From: Lysobacter sp. yr284
GTDB lineage: Bacteria > Pseudomonadota > Gammaproteobacteria > Xanthomonadales > Xanthomonadaceae
Direction: 5' to 3'
Length of the DNA stretch: 38,273 nucleotides
NCBI RefSeq assembly: GCF_900107375.1
Contig: NZ_FNPT01000010.1
Span: forward strand, 132,344-170,616
The notes beneath the pieces are model-generated. The model saw only the letters and a program-made list of their open reading frames with translations. It searched no databases and was not told where the DNA came from. Within the stretch, counting starts at the first letter, position 1, and every line of letters starts with the position of its first letter. A program made the position numbers and the translations under genes. Positions 27,048 to 35,515 of the stretch are shown here, in pieces.

Positions 27048-27524
27048 ATGAACCTCAAGCGTTTCGCCCTGTTCTGCGCGCTGGCCCTGGCCAGCCACGG
27101 CGCCCTCGCCTCCGGCTGGACCTCGCTCGGCCGGCTCAACGCGCCGACCGGGTTCCCGCAGGCCGGCAGCTGCGACCTGCGCGTAATCAACCACTACTGG
27201 AGCAGCAAGCCCATCGTCGTGCCGACCACGGTCAACCGCTACGGCCCGACCAACGTGCAATACGTGTTCGCGCTGGATCTGAGTTCGCTGCGCACCTTCA
27301 CCAGCAACTCGGTGGCGTTGTCGCGGTTCAAGACCGCGGTGGACGCCTACAACGCTACCGCCGGCGCCAAGAGCCTCTACGCCACCCTCAGCGTCGGCGA
27401 CTTCCCCGGCGTGAGCATCAACCTGTCCTACGCCGATGCGGCCGGCCTGGTCCAGGGCAGCGGCTGGGGCGTGGCGCCGTCGGAGCTGCAGTACTACGAG
27501 CTGCAGGAATCCTGCCCGCAGTAA
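27048..27524 (+). CDS. Secreted protein of unknown function
   Basis: 158 residues. A clear signal peptide (MNLKRFALFCALALASHGALA, likely cleavage after Ala21) precedes a mature domain of about 137 residues, rich in Ser, Tyr and Asn, with only two Cys (42 and 156) that could form a disulfide tying the two ends together. AAGGAG lies before the ATG at 27048. I recognise no family. It stands alone between a divergent and a convergent neighbour. Possible extracellular or periplasmic binding role; nothing in the sequence shows an enzyme motif. Confidence 0.75.
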   Translation: MNLKRFALFCALALASHGALASGWTSLGRLNAPTGFPQAGSCDLRVINHYWSSKPIVVPTTVNRYGPTNVQYVFALDLSSLRTFTSNSVALSRFKTAVDAYNATAGAKSLYATLSVGDFPGVSINLSYADAAGLVQGSGWGVAPSELQYYELQESCPQ

Positions 27525-27537
27525 GCGTTCGCGCCAA

Positions 27538-27574
27538 CGACGCCGCGGGGCCGCACGGCGGCCCCGCGGCGTTG
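27538..27574. terminator. GC-rich hairpin between convergent genes
   Basis: CGACGCCGCGGGGCCGC, a 3-base loop, then its near-perfect complement: about 17 pairs including one G-T. No T-tract, so it is a likely transcript end structure rather than a classical terminator. Confidence 0.5.
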
Positions 27575-27590
27575 CGGCGCGCTGTGGGAG

Positions 27591-28577
27591 TCAGCGCAGC
27601 GGAATCGCGATCGGCCGCAACGGCGCCGCGTCGCCGCCGCGGATCTTCAGCGGCCCGCCGATGAAGGCGAACTCGTAGACGCGATCGCGCGAGAGTTCGT
27701 CCAGCGCGATCAACTCGATGATCGGCACGCCGTGCTGGGCCAGCAGGTAGGTGTGCAGCGGCACGTATTCGCCCTGCACTTCCGAGGGGAACGTCTCCAG
27801 GCTCAGGTTGTCGGCGCCGACCACCATCGCCCCGGCCTCCTCGACCAGGTAGCGCGCCGCATCGATGCCCAGGCCCGGCGGCTGGGCGATGTAGGCGTCG
27901 GGCCGCTCGAACAACTTCATCCGGCCGGTGCGGATCAGCACGATGTCGCCGCGCTGCAGTTGGGTCTTCTGCTTCGCCAGCGCCTCGCCCAGGTCCTGGC
28001 GGGTGATCCGGTATTGGTCGGGCAGCATGTCCACGCCCTTGGCCGCGGCGATGTCGAGCAACACTCCGCGCGCGATCAGCGGCGGGAATTTCTCGATCCC
28101 GGCCTTGCTCCAGCCGCGGTCGCCGAGGTGCTGGTCGGCTTGGAAACCGTTCCAGATCCGCCCGCCGATGCCGAAATGGTTGAGCGCGTCGATATGGGTG
28201 CCGGTGTGGCTGTACATCGAGAACGCGGTGCCGGTGTAGCTGGTGTGCGCGTTCATCGCCGCGCCGACCTGCATCGGGTCGTCTACCCGGGTGCCGCGCG
28301 GGGTGTGGGTCATCCAGAACTGGTAGTGCGGATCGCCGGCGGCCTGCCAGCTCGGCATGCCGATGAAGTACTCGGTGGCCAGGTCGTAGACCTTACCGCC
28401 GCGCAGGCGGCCGAGCACGGCGGCGCGCGATTGCTCGGTGATCAGATTGAGCCGGCCGATCTGGTCGTCGGCGCCCCAGGGGCTGCGGCCGACTTCGGCG
28501 GCGCAGGCCGGTGCCGGCGCGAGCGGGGACAAGGCCAGCGCCAGCGCGGCGGCGGCGAGGCGGCGGGGGACGTTCAT
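27591..28577 (-). CDS. Secreted cyclase-family (kynurenine-formamidase-like) hydrolase
   Basis: 328 residues. A signal peptide (MNVPRRLAAAALALALSPLA...ACAAE) precedes a PF04199-type metal-dependent hydrolase domain. The metal motif is SHTGTHIDALNHFG (HxGTHxDxxxHF). WGADDQIGRLNLIT at the start of the mature protein and the late GDIVLIRTGR and VPLHTYLLAQHGVPIIE blocks are typical. Relatives hydrolyse N-formylkynurenine, isatin or similar compounds, but the periplasmic members have unknown substrates. GGAGA is upstream of the ATG at 28575-28577. A LysR gene lies 127 bases upstream on the same strand and may regulate it. Confidence 0.9.
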   Translation of the reverse strand: MNVPRRLAAAALALALSPLAPAPACAAEVGRSPWGADDQIGRLNLITEQSRAAVLGRLRGGKVYDLATEYFIGMPSWQAAGDPHYQFWMTHTPRGTRVDDPMQVGAAMNAHTSYTGTAFSMYSHTGTHIDALNHFGIGGRIWNGFQADQHLGDRGWSKAGIEKFPPLIARGVLLDIAAAKGVDMLPDQYRITRQDLGEALAKQKTQLQRGDIVLIRTGRMKLFERPDAYIAQPPGLGIDAARYLVEEAGAMVVGADNLSLETFPSEVQGEYVPLHTYLLAQHGVPIIELIALDELSRDRVYEFAFIGGPLKIRGGDAAPLRPIAIPLR

Positions 28578-28704
28578 CGGCAATCTCCATGCGTTCGCGC
28601 CGGGGCGGCGCGGATCGGGCGGCGCAGTCGCCGCGTGCAACCAGCATGGGCGCCGCGGCGCAGGCGAAACAGCCGCGCCGGGTGCAGGGACTGTTCGCTG
28701 GTGC

Positions 28705-29613
28705 TCAGCAATCCGCGGCCAGCGCGGCCGGCAGTTCGTCGCCGAGAAAATCGACGAAGGCGCGCACCTTGGCCGGCAACAGGCGGCCGGTGGCATAGAC
28801 CGCATGCACGTGGCGCGGCGGCTGGCGATGGCGCGGCAACAGTTCGCGCAGGCGGCCGGCGGCGATCGCCGGCGCGGCCACGAACGCCGGCAGGCTGCCG
28901 ACGCCGTGGCCGTCGACCAGCAGATCGCGCAGCAACAGGCTGTTGTTGGCCGCCACCCGCGGCGCCGGCAAGGTGAATTCGCGGGCGCCGTCGGCGCCCT
29001 GCAGCTGCCACGCGCGCGGCGACTGCGACAGGCTGTAGCCGAGCAGCGCGTGCCCGCACAGTTCCTGCGGCGTGCGCGGCTCGCCGCGGCGTTGCAGGTA
29101 GGACGGCGCCGCGCACAGCAGTTGTTCGACCTGGCCCAGCCGGCGCGCGACCAGGCTGGAGTCTTCCAGTTCCGAACGCAGCCGCACCGCCACGTCGAAG
29201 CCCTCGCCGACCAGGTCGACGACGCGGTCGTCCAGCGCCAGGTCCAGGCGCAGGTGCGCATGCGCGGCCAGGAACCGGCTCAGCAGCGGCGACAGCACGC
29301 ACAGCCCGAACGACAGCGGCGCGTTGATCCGCAGCAGGCCGTCGACGCGCTCGGAGCCTTCGCGCATGCGCTGCTCCAGCGCGTCGATTTCGTCCAGCAG
29401 CCGGCAGCACTCGGCGTAGTACAGCCGGCCGCCGTCGGTCAGGCTCATGCGCCGGGTGGTTCGCTGCAGCAGCACCGTGCCCAGGCGCGCCTCCAGTTGC
29501 CGCACCTGCTTGCTCAGGCCGGCCGCCGACAGCGCCAGGTCGTCGGCGGCGCGGGCGAAGCTGCCCAGTTCGACCACCCGGCGGAAGCTGCGCATCAGTG
29601 CGAGGGAATCCAT
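28705..29613 (-). CDS. LysR-family transcriptional regulator
   Basis: 302 residues. N-terminal winged helix-turn-helix (about 1-60): MRSFRRVVELGSFARAADDL, SAAGLSKQVRQLEARLG, LLQRTTRRMSLTDGG. The effector domain (about 90-295) matches the DsdA/AaeR-type group, with INAPLSFG at its start and DGHGVGSLPAF. The last residues are DELPAALAADC. It is transcribed in the same direction as the cyclase-family gene, unlike the usual divergent LysR layout, so the target is uncertain. Confidence 0.93.
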   Translation of the reverse strand: MDSLALMRSFRRVVELGSFARAADDLALSAAGLSKQVRQLEARLGTVLLQRTTRRMSLTDGGRLYYAECCRLLDEIDALEQRMREGSERVDGLLRINAPLSFGLCVLSPLLSRFLAAHAHLRLDLALDDRVVDLVGEGFDVAVRLRSELEDSSLVARRLGQVEQLLCAAPSYLQRRGEPRTPQELCGHALLGYSLSQSPRAWQLQGADGAREFTLPAPRVAANNSLLLRDLLVDGHGVGSLPAFVAAPAIAAGRLRELLPRHRQPPRHVHAVYATGRLLPAKVRAFVDFLGDELPAALAADC

Positions 29614-29727
29614 GCGGCGGCGGTCGTACGGTCAGGGCCGGCCATGATGCCGCCGCCGGGCCGATGCGGCCAGCCGGGCGGCGCGACGGCGTGCGTTACC
29701 GCCGGTTCGGCGGCGACGGCGCCGCGC

Positions 29728-30171
29728 TCACTCCACCCACTGCGCCGGGCTGCATTGCGCGTGATACAGCCGGCAACCGCTGAGCCCGCCGCGCCGGCAG
29801 ATCGCCAGCCCCAGTTCGGTCGCGGCCTGCGCGCTCGCCGACACCGCCACGCTCGATCCCTTGTCGGCCGCGACCAAGGCCCCGCACTGGTCGGCGAAAC
29901 TCAGCATCAACGCGCACTTGCGCCCGCCCTTGCGCTTGCACGCCGCCAGCGCCGCGCGTTCGGCCGCGGGCTTGCTGGACTCGCCGCTCGCCGTGCCCAG
30001 CCCGGCCGATTCGTCGAGCGCGAACGCGCCCCAGCGGCTTTCCCAGTGCGCGCCGCGCGCGGCGGGGCCGCAGCCTGTGGCGTTCGCCGACGCGCCGGCG
30101 CAGCCTTGCGCAGGCGCCGTCGCCGGAACCAGCAGCATCAACGCCGCTACGGCATAGCGGATTCGCTTCAT
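29728..30171 (-). CDS. Secreted DUF4189-domain protein
   Basis: 147 residues. The ATG at 30169-30171 has GGGGAGG before it. A signal peptide (MKRIRYAVAALMLLVPATAPAQ) is followed by the DUF4189 pattern: HWESRWGAFALDES, SKPAAERAALAACKRKGGRKCALMLSFADQCGALVAA, ALGLAIC-type, CRLYHAQCSPAQ. About eight Cys, probably disulfide-bonded in the periplasm. Function unknown. An AT-rich patch GGTATTAACTGA on the minus strand near 30310-30321 could hold its promoter. Confidence 0.85.
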   Translation of the reverse strand: MKRIRYAVAALMLLVPATAPAQGCAGASANATGCGPAARGAHWESRWGAFALDESAGLGTASGESSKPAAERAALAACKRKGGRKCALMLSFADQCGALVAADKGSSVAVSASAQAATELGLAICRRGGLSGCRLYHAQCSPAQWVE

Positions 30172-30437
30172 CTTCGCCTCCCCGGCGGCGCCCCTGACCT
30201 CGCGCTCGCCGGCGTCGATCGCGCGACGCCGGACGAGGTTTCGCCAGGACGCTAGCACCGGGAAAATCGCCGCGACAAGCGCCGAATCGGGGGCTGCGGA
30301 TTCGAAGATCAGTTAATACCAACGATCTCCACGCGACCGGCACTTCCAGGCAGGACGCGATGCACGCGCAGGCCACCGACGCGTTCGCATCGGCCTGCGC
30401 GGGAAGACGATTCGTCGCCGCGGCGACGCGCGCCGCC

Positions 30438-32438
30438 TTAGCCGGCGGCGCTCTCCAGCGCGCCGATCCGCACCCGCGCCGGCGCGACCGGTTCGACCGT
30501 CTCCAGCGCCAGCGCCGCCGGCATCGGTTCGGCGGCGAAGCGGTGCCGCTCCAGCCAGGCCTGGAACATCAGCACGTTCCACAGGTGGGTGTGCCACTTG
30601 CGCTCGCCGGCCTGGAACCCGGTCCACACCGCGCGGATCGCGCGCGGGTCGAAATGGCCTTCGCGGCGCAGCCGCGATTCGTCCAGCAGGCCCTCGGCCC
30701 ACTCGCGCAGCGGCCCGCGCAGCCAGCGCGCGACCGGCGCGCCGAAACCGGTCTTGGGGCGGTAGATCAGCTTGTGCGGCAGATAGCGTTCGAGCAGGCG
30801 CTTGAGCACGTACTTCTGCTCGCCGCGATGGTGCTTGAGCGCGGTCGGCAGCGACCAGGCGAACTCGATCACGCTGCGGTCCAGCAGCGGCGAGCGCGTC
30901 TCCAGGCCGCAGGCGCTGCCGGCGCGGTCGATCTTGGTCAGGATGCCGTTGGGCAGGTCCATGCGGAAATCCAGGAACTGCACCCGGTCGGCGGCGTCGC
31001 CGACCGGCAGATAGGCCTGCGGATCGAAGAACGCCGTCGCCGGCTCGCGCGCGCCCGGCACCGCCGCGGCGGGATCGCGCCAGCGCGACACCCGCTGCAG
31101 GTAATGGTCCTCGACCGTCTGCGCGCGCAGTTCCGCCCACAGCGCGCCGAACCCGCCCAGGCGCGCGCGCTCGGCCGCGCCGCCGCCGCGCTGCGGCGCC
31201 AGCCGCCGCAGCGGCGCCGGCACCCGCTCGTTCCAGCGCGCATTGCGCACCGCGCGGCAATAGGCCGAATGGCCGAAGAACAGTTCGTCGCCGCCGTCGC
31301 CGGTCAGCGCCACCGGCGTGCGCCGCGCGACCAGTTCGCTGGCGATCAGGGTCGGCACCTGCGAGGAATCGGCGAACGGCTCGCACCACACCTGCGGCAG
31401 CCGGTCGATCGCTTCCAGCGCCTCGCGCCCGCCGACCCGGTGTTCGGTATGGCGGGTGCCCAGCGCGCGCGCGACCGCGCGCGCCCAGTCGCTCTCGTCG
31501 TGGCGGTCGTCGTCGAAGCCGATCGCGTAGCTGTCCACCGGCGTGGACGACTGCGCCTGCATCATCGCCGTCACCAGCGAGGAATCGGTGCCGCCGGACA
31601 GGAACGCGCCGACCGCGCACGGCGCGCGCATGCGCGCGGACACCGCCTGTTGCAGCAGGATTTCGAGCTGGTCCACGGCCTCGTCGGCGCCGATCTCGCC
31701 GCGCAGCTCGACCGCCTCGGTCATGCGCTGGCGCGCGCACCAGTAGGCCTGGGTGTCGTGCGCGGGCCGGTGCGCGCCGGCGCCGGCGCGCAGCGCCGGC
31801 GCGTTCATGCGCAGCACGCTGCCGGGCGCGAGCTTGAACACGCCGCGGTGGATCGAGAACGGCGCGGGAATGTAGTCGTAGCGCAGCAGCAGGCTCAGCG
31901 CATCGCGGTCGACCGGCGCGTCGAAGCCGGGATGGCGGTGCAGCGCCTTGAGTTCGGAGCCGTAGGCGAAGTCGCCGTCGATCCAGCCGTAGTACAGCGG
32001 CCGCTCGCCGACGCGGTCGCGGGCCAGCCACAGCTGGCGTTCCTGCCGGTCCCACAGGCTCAGCGCGAACGCGCCGTCGCAGCGGCTCAGCGCGCGGCGC
32101 AGGCCCCAGCGCACGATCGCGGCGAGCATCAGCTCGGCGTCGCCGGCCTGCGCGTCGACCGCGTCGAGCGCGACCAGTTCGCGGTGCAGCGCCTCGCGCG
32201 CGTACAGCGCGCCGTCCAGGCTCAGCAGGTAGCGGCCGTCGGCGCTGGCCAGCGGCTGGGCCAGGCCGTCGCGCTCGCGGCAATGGGCCAGGGCGACGCC
32301 GGCGGCGGAGTCGCACCACAGCGCATGCGCGCGCGGGCCGCGGTGATGCAGGGCGTGGATCATCGAGCGCATGCAGTAGCGCAGGCGCTCGTCCTCCCAA
32401 TCCGGCTGCGCGCGCCAGAGCCCGGCCAGGCCGCTCAC
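30438..32438 (-). CDS. asnB: Asparagine synthetase-like protein with inactivated glutaminase domain (Ser2 in place of Cys2)
   Basis: 666 residues. Start: the GTG at 32436-32438, with GGAGG six bases upstream; this aligns the N terminus (GTG)-SGLAGLW with the canonical MCGLAGLW. The class II glutaminase nucleophile Cys2 is Ser here. Other glutaminase residues are also altered: the NGEIYN loop is DGALYA (75-80), the HRRL Arg region is HCRERD (52-57), and RGPD is RGPR. The acidic residue of the SDTE-type motif is kept (GDAE, 99-102). The synthetase domain is intact: PP-loop SGGTDSS (281-287), GDGGDELFFG, KIDRAGSACGLETRSPLLD, RPKTGFGAPVARWLRG. It should therefore activate a carboxylate with ATP but use ammonia or another amine. 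Not in an obvious biosynthetic cluster: neighbours are a DUF4189 gene and rstAB. Confidence 0.88.
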   Translation of the reverse strand: MSGLAGLWRAQPDWEDERLRYCMRSMIHALHHRGPRAHALWCDSAAGVALAHCRERDGLAQPLASADGRYLLSLDGALYAREALHRELVALDAVDAQAGDAELMLAAIVRWGLRRALSRCDGAFALSLWDRQERQLWLARDRVGERPLYYGWIDGDFAYGSELKALHRHPGFDAPVDRDALSLLLRYDYIPAPFSIHRGVFKLAPGSVLRMNAPALRAGAGAHRPAHDTQAYWCARQRMTEAVELRGEIGADEAVDQLEILLQQAVSARMRAPCAVGAFLSGGTDSSLVTAMMQAQSSTPVDSYAIGFDDDRHDESDWARAVARALGTRHTEHRVGGREALEAIDRLPQVWCEPFADSSQVPTLIASELVARRTPVALTGDGGDELFFGHSAYCRAVRNARWNERVPAPLRRLAPQRGGGAAERARLGGFGALWAELRAQTVEDHYLQRVSRWRDPAAAVPGAREPATAFFDPQAYLPVGDAADRVQFLDFRMDLPNGILTKIDRAGSACGLETRSPLLDRSVIEFAWSLPTALKHHRGEQKYVLKRLLERYLPHKLIYRPKTGFGAPVARWLRGPLREWAEGLLDESRLRREGHFDPRAIRAVWTGFQAGERKWHTHLWNVLMFQAWLERHRFAAEPMPAALALETVEPVAPARVRIGALESAAG

Positions 32439-32591
32439 GCGGGCCTCCGGGCGGCGCGGCGGGCGCCGGGCGCGGACTGCTGGGCTGGCATGGGGCAGGA
32501 CTCCGTCGTCGAAGGACGGGGCCATGCTGCGCGGGCGCGAGCGCGACGTCAGTTGCAGTATCTGGGTGCGCGCGTGACGGCGCTGGACGGT

Positions 32592-32610
32592 CGGTAACGA
32601 AGTGTTACCG
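32592..32610. promoter_or_regulatory. Inverted repeat CGGTAAC-N5-GTTACCG upstream of asnB
   Basis: A perfect 7-base inverted repeat with a 5-base centre (CGGTAACGAAGTGTTACCG) in the 420-base gap between rstB and the asnB-like gene, which holds no other gene. A GATACT hexamer (32562-32557, minus strand) is a possible -10 for asnB, which puts the repeat just beyond the -35 region. It has the form of a dimeric regulator site. The similarity to the E. coli RstA box is weak. Confidence 0.45.
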
Positions 32611-32858
32611 GGGGAGCGGTTCTGGAGTCGAAAACCGGGATTCGCGGCGGGCAGCGTGGATGGCAACGCCCGCACGCGCGTTGGGTTGACAGAAAACGGC
32701 TGCGGAATCATGGACCTGCCCCGCTTCGTCGCCGGGCGTGCGGATGCGTCAGACGACCGCGACAACGCGCGACGGATCGATCCGGACAGCGCCGCTGCGC
32801 AGCGCTCGCCATGGGCCCGGCGAAGCGGCGGCGCCGAGCGTCGGCACCGCCTGCGCGC

Positions 32859-34226
32859 TCACTGCGCCGGCAGCTCGATCCGGAAACCCGCGCCGCCCAG
32901 CGGCGAATCGGCGACGCTGGCGTGGCCGCCGTGTTTTTCCGCGATCACCCGCACCAGCGCCAGCCCCAGGCCGAAGCCCTCCGGGTGCTTGCGCAACTGG
33001 GCGAACGGCTGGAACACGCGCTCGCGGTCGGCCTCGGGCACGCCTTCGCCGTCGTCGTCGACCTGCAGCGCGTAACCGTCGCCGGCGTGCGCCACGCTCA
33101 CCGCCACGCGCGTGCGCGCATGGCGCAAGGCATTGGCGATGAGATTGCGCAAGGCCAGTTCCAGCGCCTCGCGGTTGGCCGGCAGGCAATCCACGCCGCC
33201 GCCGTCGAAGCTCAGCATCAACGGCGGCTCGGGCTCGAACACGTCGGCCAGGTCGGCCAGCAGCGCGGTCACCGGCACCGGCTCGCGTTCGATCCCGATC
33301 ATGCGCCCGATCCGCGCATAGGCCACGCTGTGCGCGGCCAGATGTTCCAGGCGCTGGATGTCGGTCTCCAGGCCCTCGCGCAGGTGCGCGCGTTCCTCGT
33401 CTCCGCCGGCCTGCTCCAGCATCTCCAGGCCGAAGCGCATGCGCGCCAGCGGCGTGCGGATCTCGTGCGCCACCGCCTGGGCCAGGATGCGCTGGCTTTC
33501 CAGCACCTGCTGCACCTGCCCGGCCATGTGGTTGAGCGCGTGGCCCAGCGGGTTGACCAGTTGCGTGGTCACCTCCGGCGCGCGCGCGTCCAGCTCGCCC
33601 GCGCTCAGCGCCTCGGCGGTGGTGCGCAGGCGGCGCAGATCGCGCCAGAAGCGGTAGACCAGGAAATACAACGGCAGCGCGATGGCGAGGAAGTACATCG
33701 CCAGGATCACGATCGAATCGATCAGGTCCAGGTCACTCCACGGCACGCCCTGCACCATCACATCGTCGAAATCGCCCAGCGCGACGGCCTGGTCGGTGCC
33801 GGGCAGGCGCTGGTAGGTGTAGGCCTCGTCCTCGCTCTCCATCACCACGTCGCCGCGCTGCAGGCGCAGCCATTCGCGCTCGGTCAAGGTGTCGCGCAGT
33901 TCCGCCAGCGGCGCCACCCGCACCGGGTAGGCGAAGTGCTCGCTGAGCTCGCGCCCCAGCGCCGGCCAGTCCTCGCGCGGCGTGTCCAGGTAGCGCTGTT
34001 CGATCAGGTAATGGGTGCCGCGCAGCTGCGCCTCGCCGTAGGCGCGGCTGTTCTCGTCGGTGATGCACAGCCAGGCCGAGATGCCGCCGACCACGACCAC
34101 CGCGTAGATCAGCACCACGATCAGGTAATAGCGCACGAACAGGCCGAAGTGGCCGTGCCGCGCCGGCGCCGGCCGCCGCGGCCACAAGCGCCGCGCCAGC
34201 GAGGCGGTCCAGGCCGCGGCGCTCAT
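32859..34226 (-). CDS. rstB: Sensor histidine kinase RstB-like
   Basis: 455 residues. Two transmembrane segments (about 29-52 and 165-190) bracket a periplasmic domain rich in acidic residues. HAMP-like linker, then HisKA with the phospho-His in AQAVAHEIRTPLARMRF. The ATPase domain has the N box (LRNLIANALRHA), G1 (VDDDGEGVPE), and G2 (GFGLGLALVRVIAEKHGG). The ATG at 34224-34226 overlaps the stop of the response-regulator gene (ATGA), a standard coupled pair. Cognate partner: the rstA product. Signal unknown. Confidence 0.92.
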   Translation of the reverse strand: MSAAAWTASLARRLWPRRPAPARHGHFGLFVRYYLIVVLIYAVVVVGGISAWLCITDENSRAYGEAQLRGTHYLIEQRYLDTPREDWPALGRELSEHFAYPVRVAPLAELRDTLTEREWLRLQRGDVVMESEDEAYTYQRLPGTDQAVALGDFDDVMVQGVPWSDLDLIDSIVILAMYFLAIALPLYFLVYRFWRDLRRLRTTAEALSAGELDARAPEVTTQLVNPLGHALNHMAGQVQQVLESQRILAQAVAHEIRTPLARMRFGLEMLEQAGGDEERAHLREGLETDIQRLEHLAAHSVAYARIGRMIGIEREPVPVTALLADLADVFEPEPPLMLSFDGGGVDCLPANREALELALRNLIANALRHARTRVAVSVAHAGDGYALQVDDDGEGVPEADRERVFQPFAQLRKHPEGFGLGLALVRVIAEKHGGHASVADSPLGGAGFRIELPAQ

Positions 34227-34912
34227 TCCCACGCGGCCCGGTTGAACAGGTAGCCCTTGCCGCGCACGGTCTTGATCCGCTCGGGCTCCTCGGCCAGGTC
34301 GCCGAGCTTGCGCCGCAAGCGTGAGATGCGCGCGTCGATGGAGCGGTCCAGGCCGTCGAACTGGATGCCGCGCAGCGCCTGCAGCAGGTCGTCGCGGCTG
34401 AGGATCTGGCCAGCGCGGCCGGCCAGCAGCACCAGCAGGTCGAACTCGGCCGTGGTCAGATCGATGCGGTTCTCGCGCAAGGTCGCCTCGCGGGTCTCGC
34501 AATCGATGCGCAGCTGGCCGAAGCGCAGCACCTTGCCGCCGTGGCGCGCGGCGTGGTCGCGGCGCAGGTGCGCGCGCAGCCGCGCCAGCAGCACGCGCGG
34601 TTCGATCGGCTTGCCGATGTAGTCGTCCGCGCCCAGCTCCAGCCCCAGCACCTGGTCGATGTCGTCGGTGCGCGCGGTGAGCATGCAGATCACCCCGGCA
34701 TAGCGCGAACGCACCGCCCGGCAGATCTCGAAACCGTCCTGGCCGGGCAACGACACGTCCAGCAGCACCACCGCCGGTTGCAGTTCCAGGATCGCGGCGA
34801 CCGCGCGCGCGCCGTCGGTTTCCAGGACGACGTCGTAGCCGTGCTTGCCCAGGTAATGGGCCACCAGCGAGCCGAGGCGTTCGTCGTCTTCGATGAGCAG
34901 GATGTCGGTCAT
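34223..34912 (-). CDS. rstA: OmpR-family response regulator RstA-like
   Basis: 229 residues. Receiver domain with the acidic pair ED-D (IEDDERLG), phosphoacceptor Asp in VVLLDVSLPGQDG, T in LTARTDDIDQ and K in YIGKPIEPR. C-terminal winged helix (about 130-225): LTTAEFDLLVLLAGRAGQILSR, then SIDARISRLRRKLGD and RIKTVRGKGYLF. The ATG at 34910-34912 is preferred; a GTG two codons upstream (34916-34918) is the alternative, and neither has a clear Shine-Dalgarno. First gene of the pair with rstB. Confidence 0.93.
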   Translation of the reverse strand: MTDILLIEDDERLGSLVAHYLGKHGYDVVLETDGARAVAAILELQPAVVLLDVSLPGQDGFEICRAVRSRYAGVICMLTARTDDIDQVLGLELGADDYIGKPIEPRVLLARLRAHLRRDHAARHGGKVLRFGQLRIDCETREATLRENRIDLTTAEFDLLVLLAGRAGQILSRDDLLQALRGIQFDGLDRSIDARISRLRRKLGDLAEEPERIKTVRGKGYLFNRAAWE

Positions 34913-35159
34913 AACCACGGAGCTGGGAGTCCGGGCGCGTCCGCGTCGCGGCCGCGCCTCGCGCCGCGGACCGGGGGCCGGACCGGGTCGGGTCCGGCGG
35001 GCCGGGACGTGCGCTAAGCGGTCAAGTATTGCCCGCCCGCCACCAGTTGACCCGCTCGCCGGCGCCGCCGCTTCAGCCGGAAGTCGGAGACCTGACTCGT
35101 TGCGCCCGCCTCGTTCAGGCTGGGCCCCGGGGCATTGGCCCGTGGCGACGCCGGAAACG

Positions 35160-35183
35160 AAAAACCCCGCTTTCGCGGGGTTT
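35160..35183 (-). terminator. Intrinsic terminator of tRNA-Leu
   Basis: Read on the minus strand: AAACCCCGC-GAAA-GCGGGGTTT followed directly by TT, giving a 5-T run. It lies 36 bases after the tRNA-Leu 3' end, in a 307-base gap that is otherwise empty. Confidence 0.85.
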
Positions 35184-35219
35184 CGTTGCGCTTCGTCGCG
35201 TTGCGTCGAAGCTATGTAG

Positions 35220-35304
<85 letters not shown>

Positions 35305-35349
35305 CTTCCGCGTCGTTGCCGATGAACCGGCGCCGCTGCGAGGAGGCGT

Positions 35350-35378
35350 ATGTTGCGTTGCGACGACTCGGCTGTCAA
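35350..35378 (-). promoter_or_regulatory. Candidate tRNA-Leu promoter
   Basis: A perfect TTGACA (35378-35373, minus strand), a 17-base spacer, then CAACAT as a weak -10, ending about 46 bases before the tRNA 5' end. An AT-rich stretch (AAAAAAATTTCAAATAACC) just upstream could act as an UP element. Confidence 0.65.
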
Positions 35379-35515
35379 CGGTTATTTGAAATTTTTTTAC
35401 CGCCCGCCGCGCACGCCATCGCACCCCCGCACGGCCGTCGCGCAGCGCCCGCGCCGCTGCGCCGGCGCTCGCGGCGCAGCGGCGGCGGGCGCGGGCCTGG
35501 CCACCCGCGCACGCG

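Noticed and set aside
30438-32438. Lasso-peptide biosynthesis cluster around the AsnB-like gene
   Set aside because: No small precursor gene, no McjB-like protease and no ABC exporter are present on either side.
32592-32610. RstA box upstream of asnB
   Set aside because: Only about seven of twelve defined positions match TACATNTNGTTACA, so the site is reported as a generic inverted repeat only.
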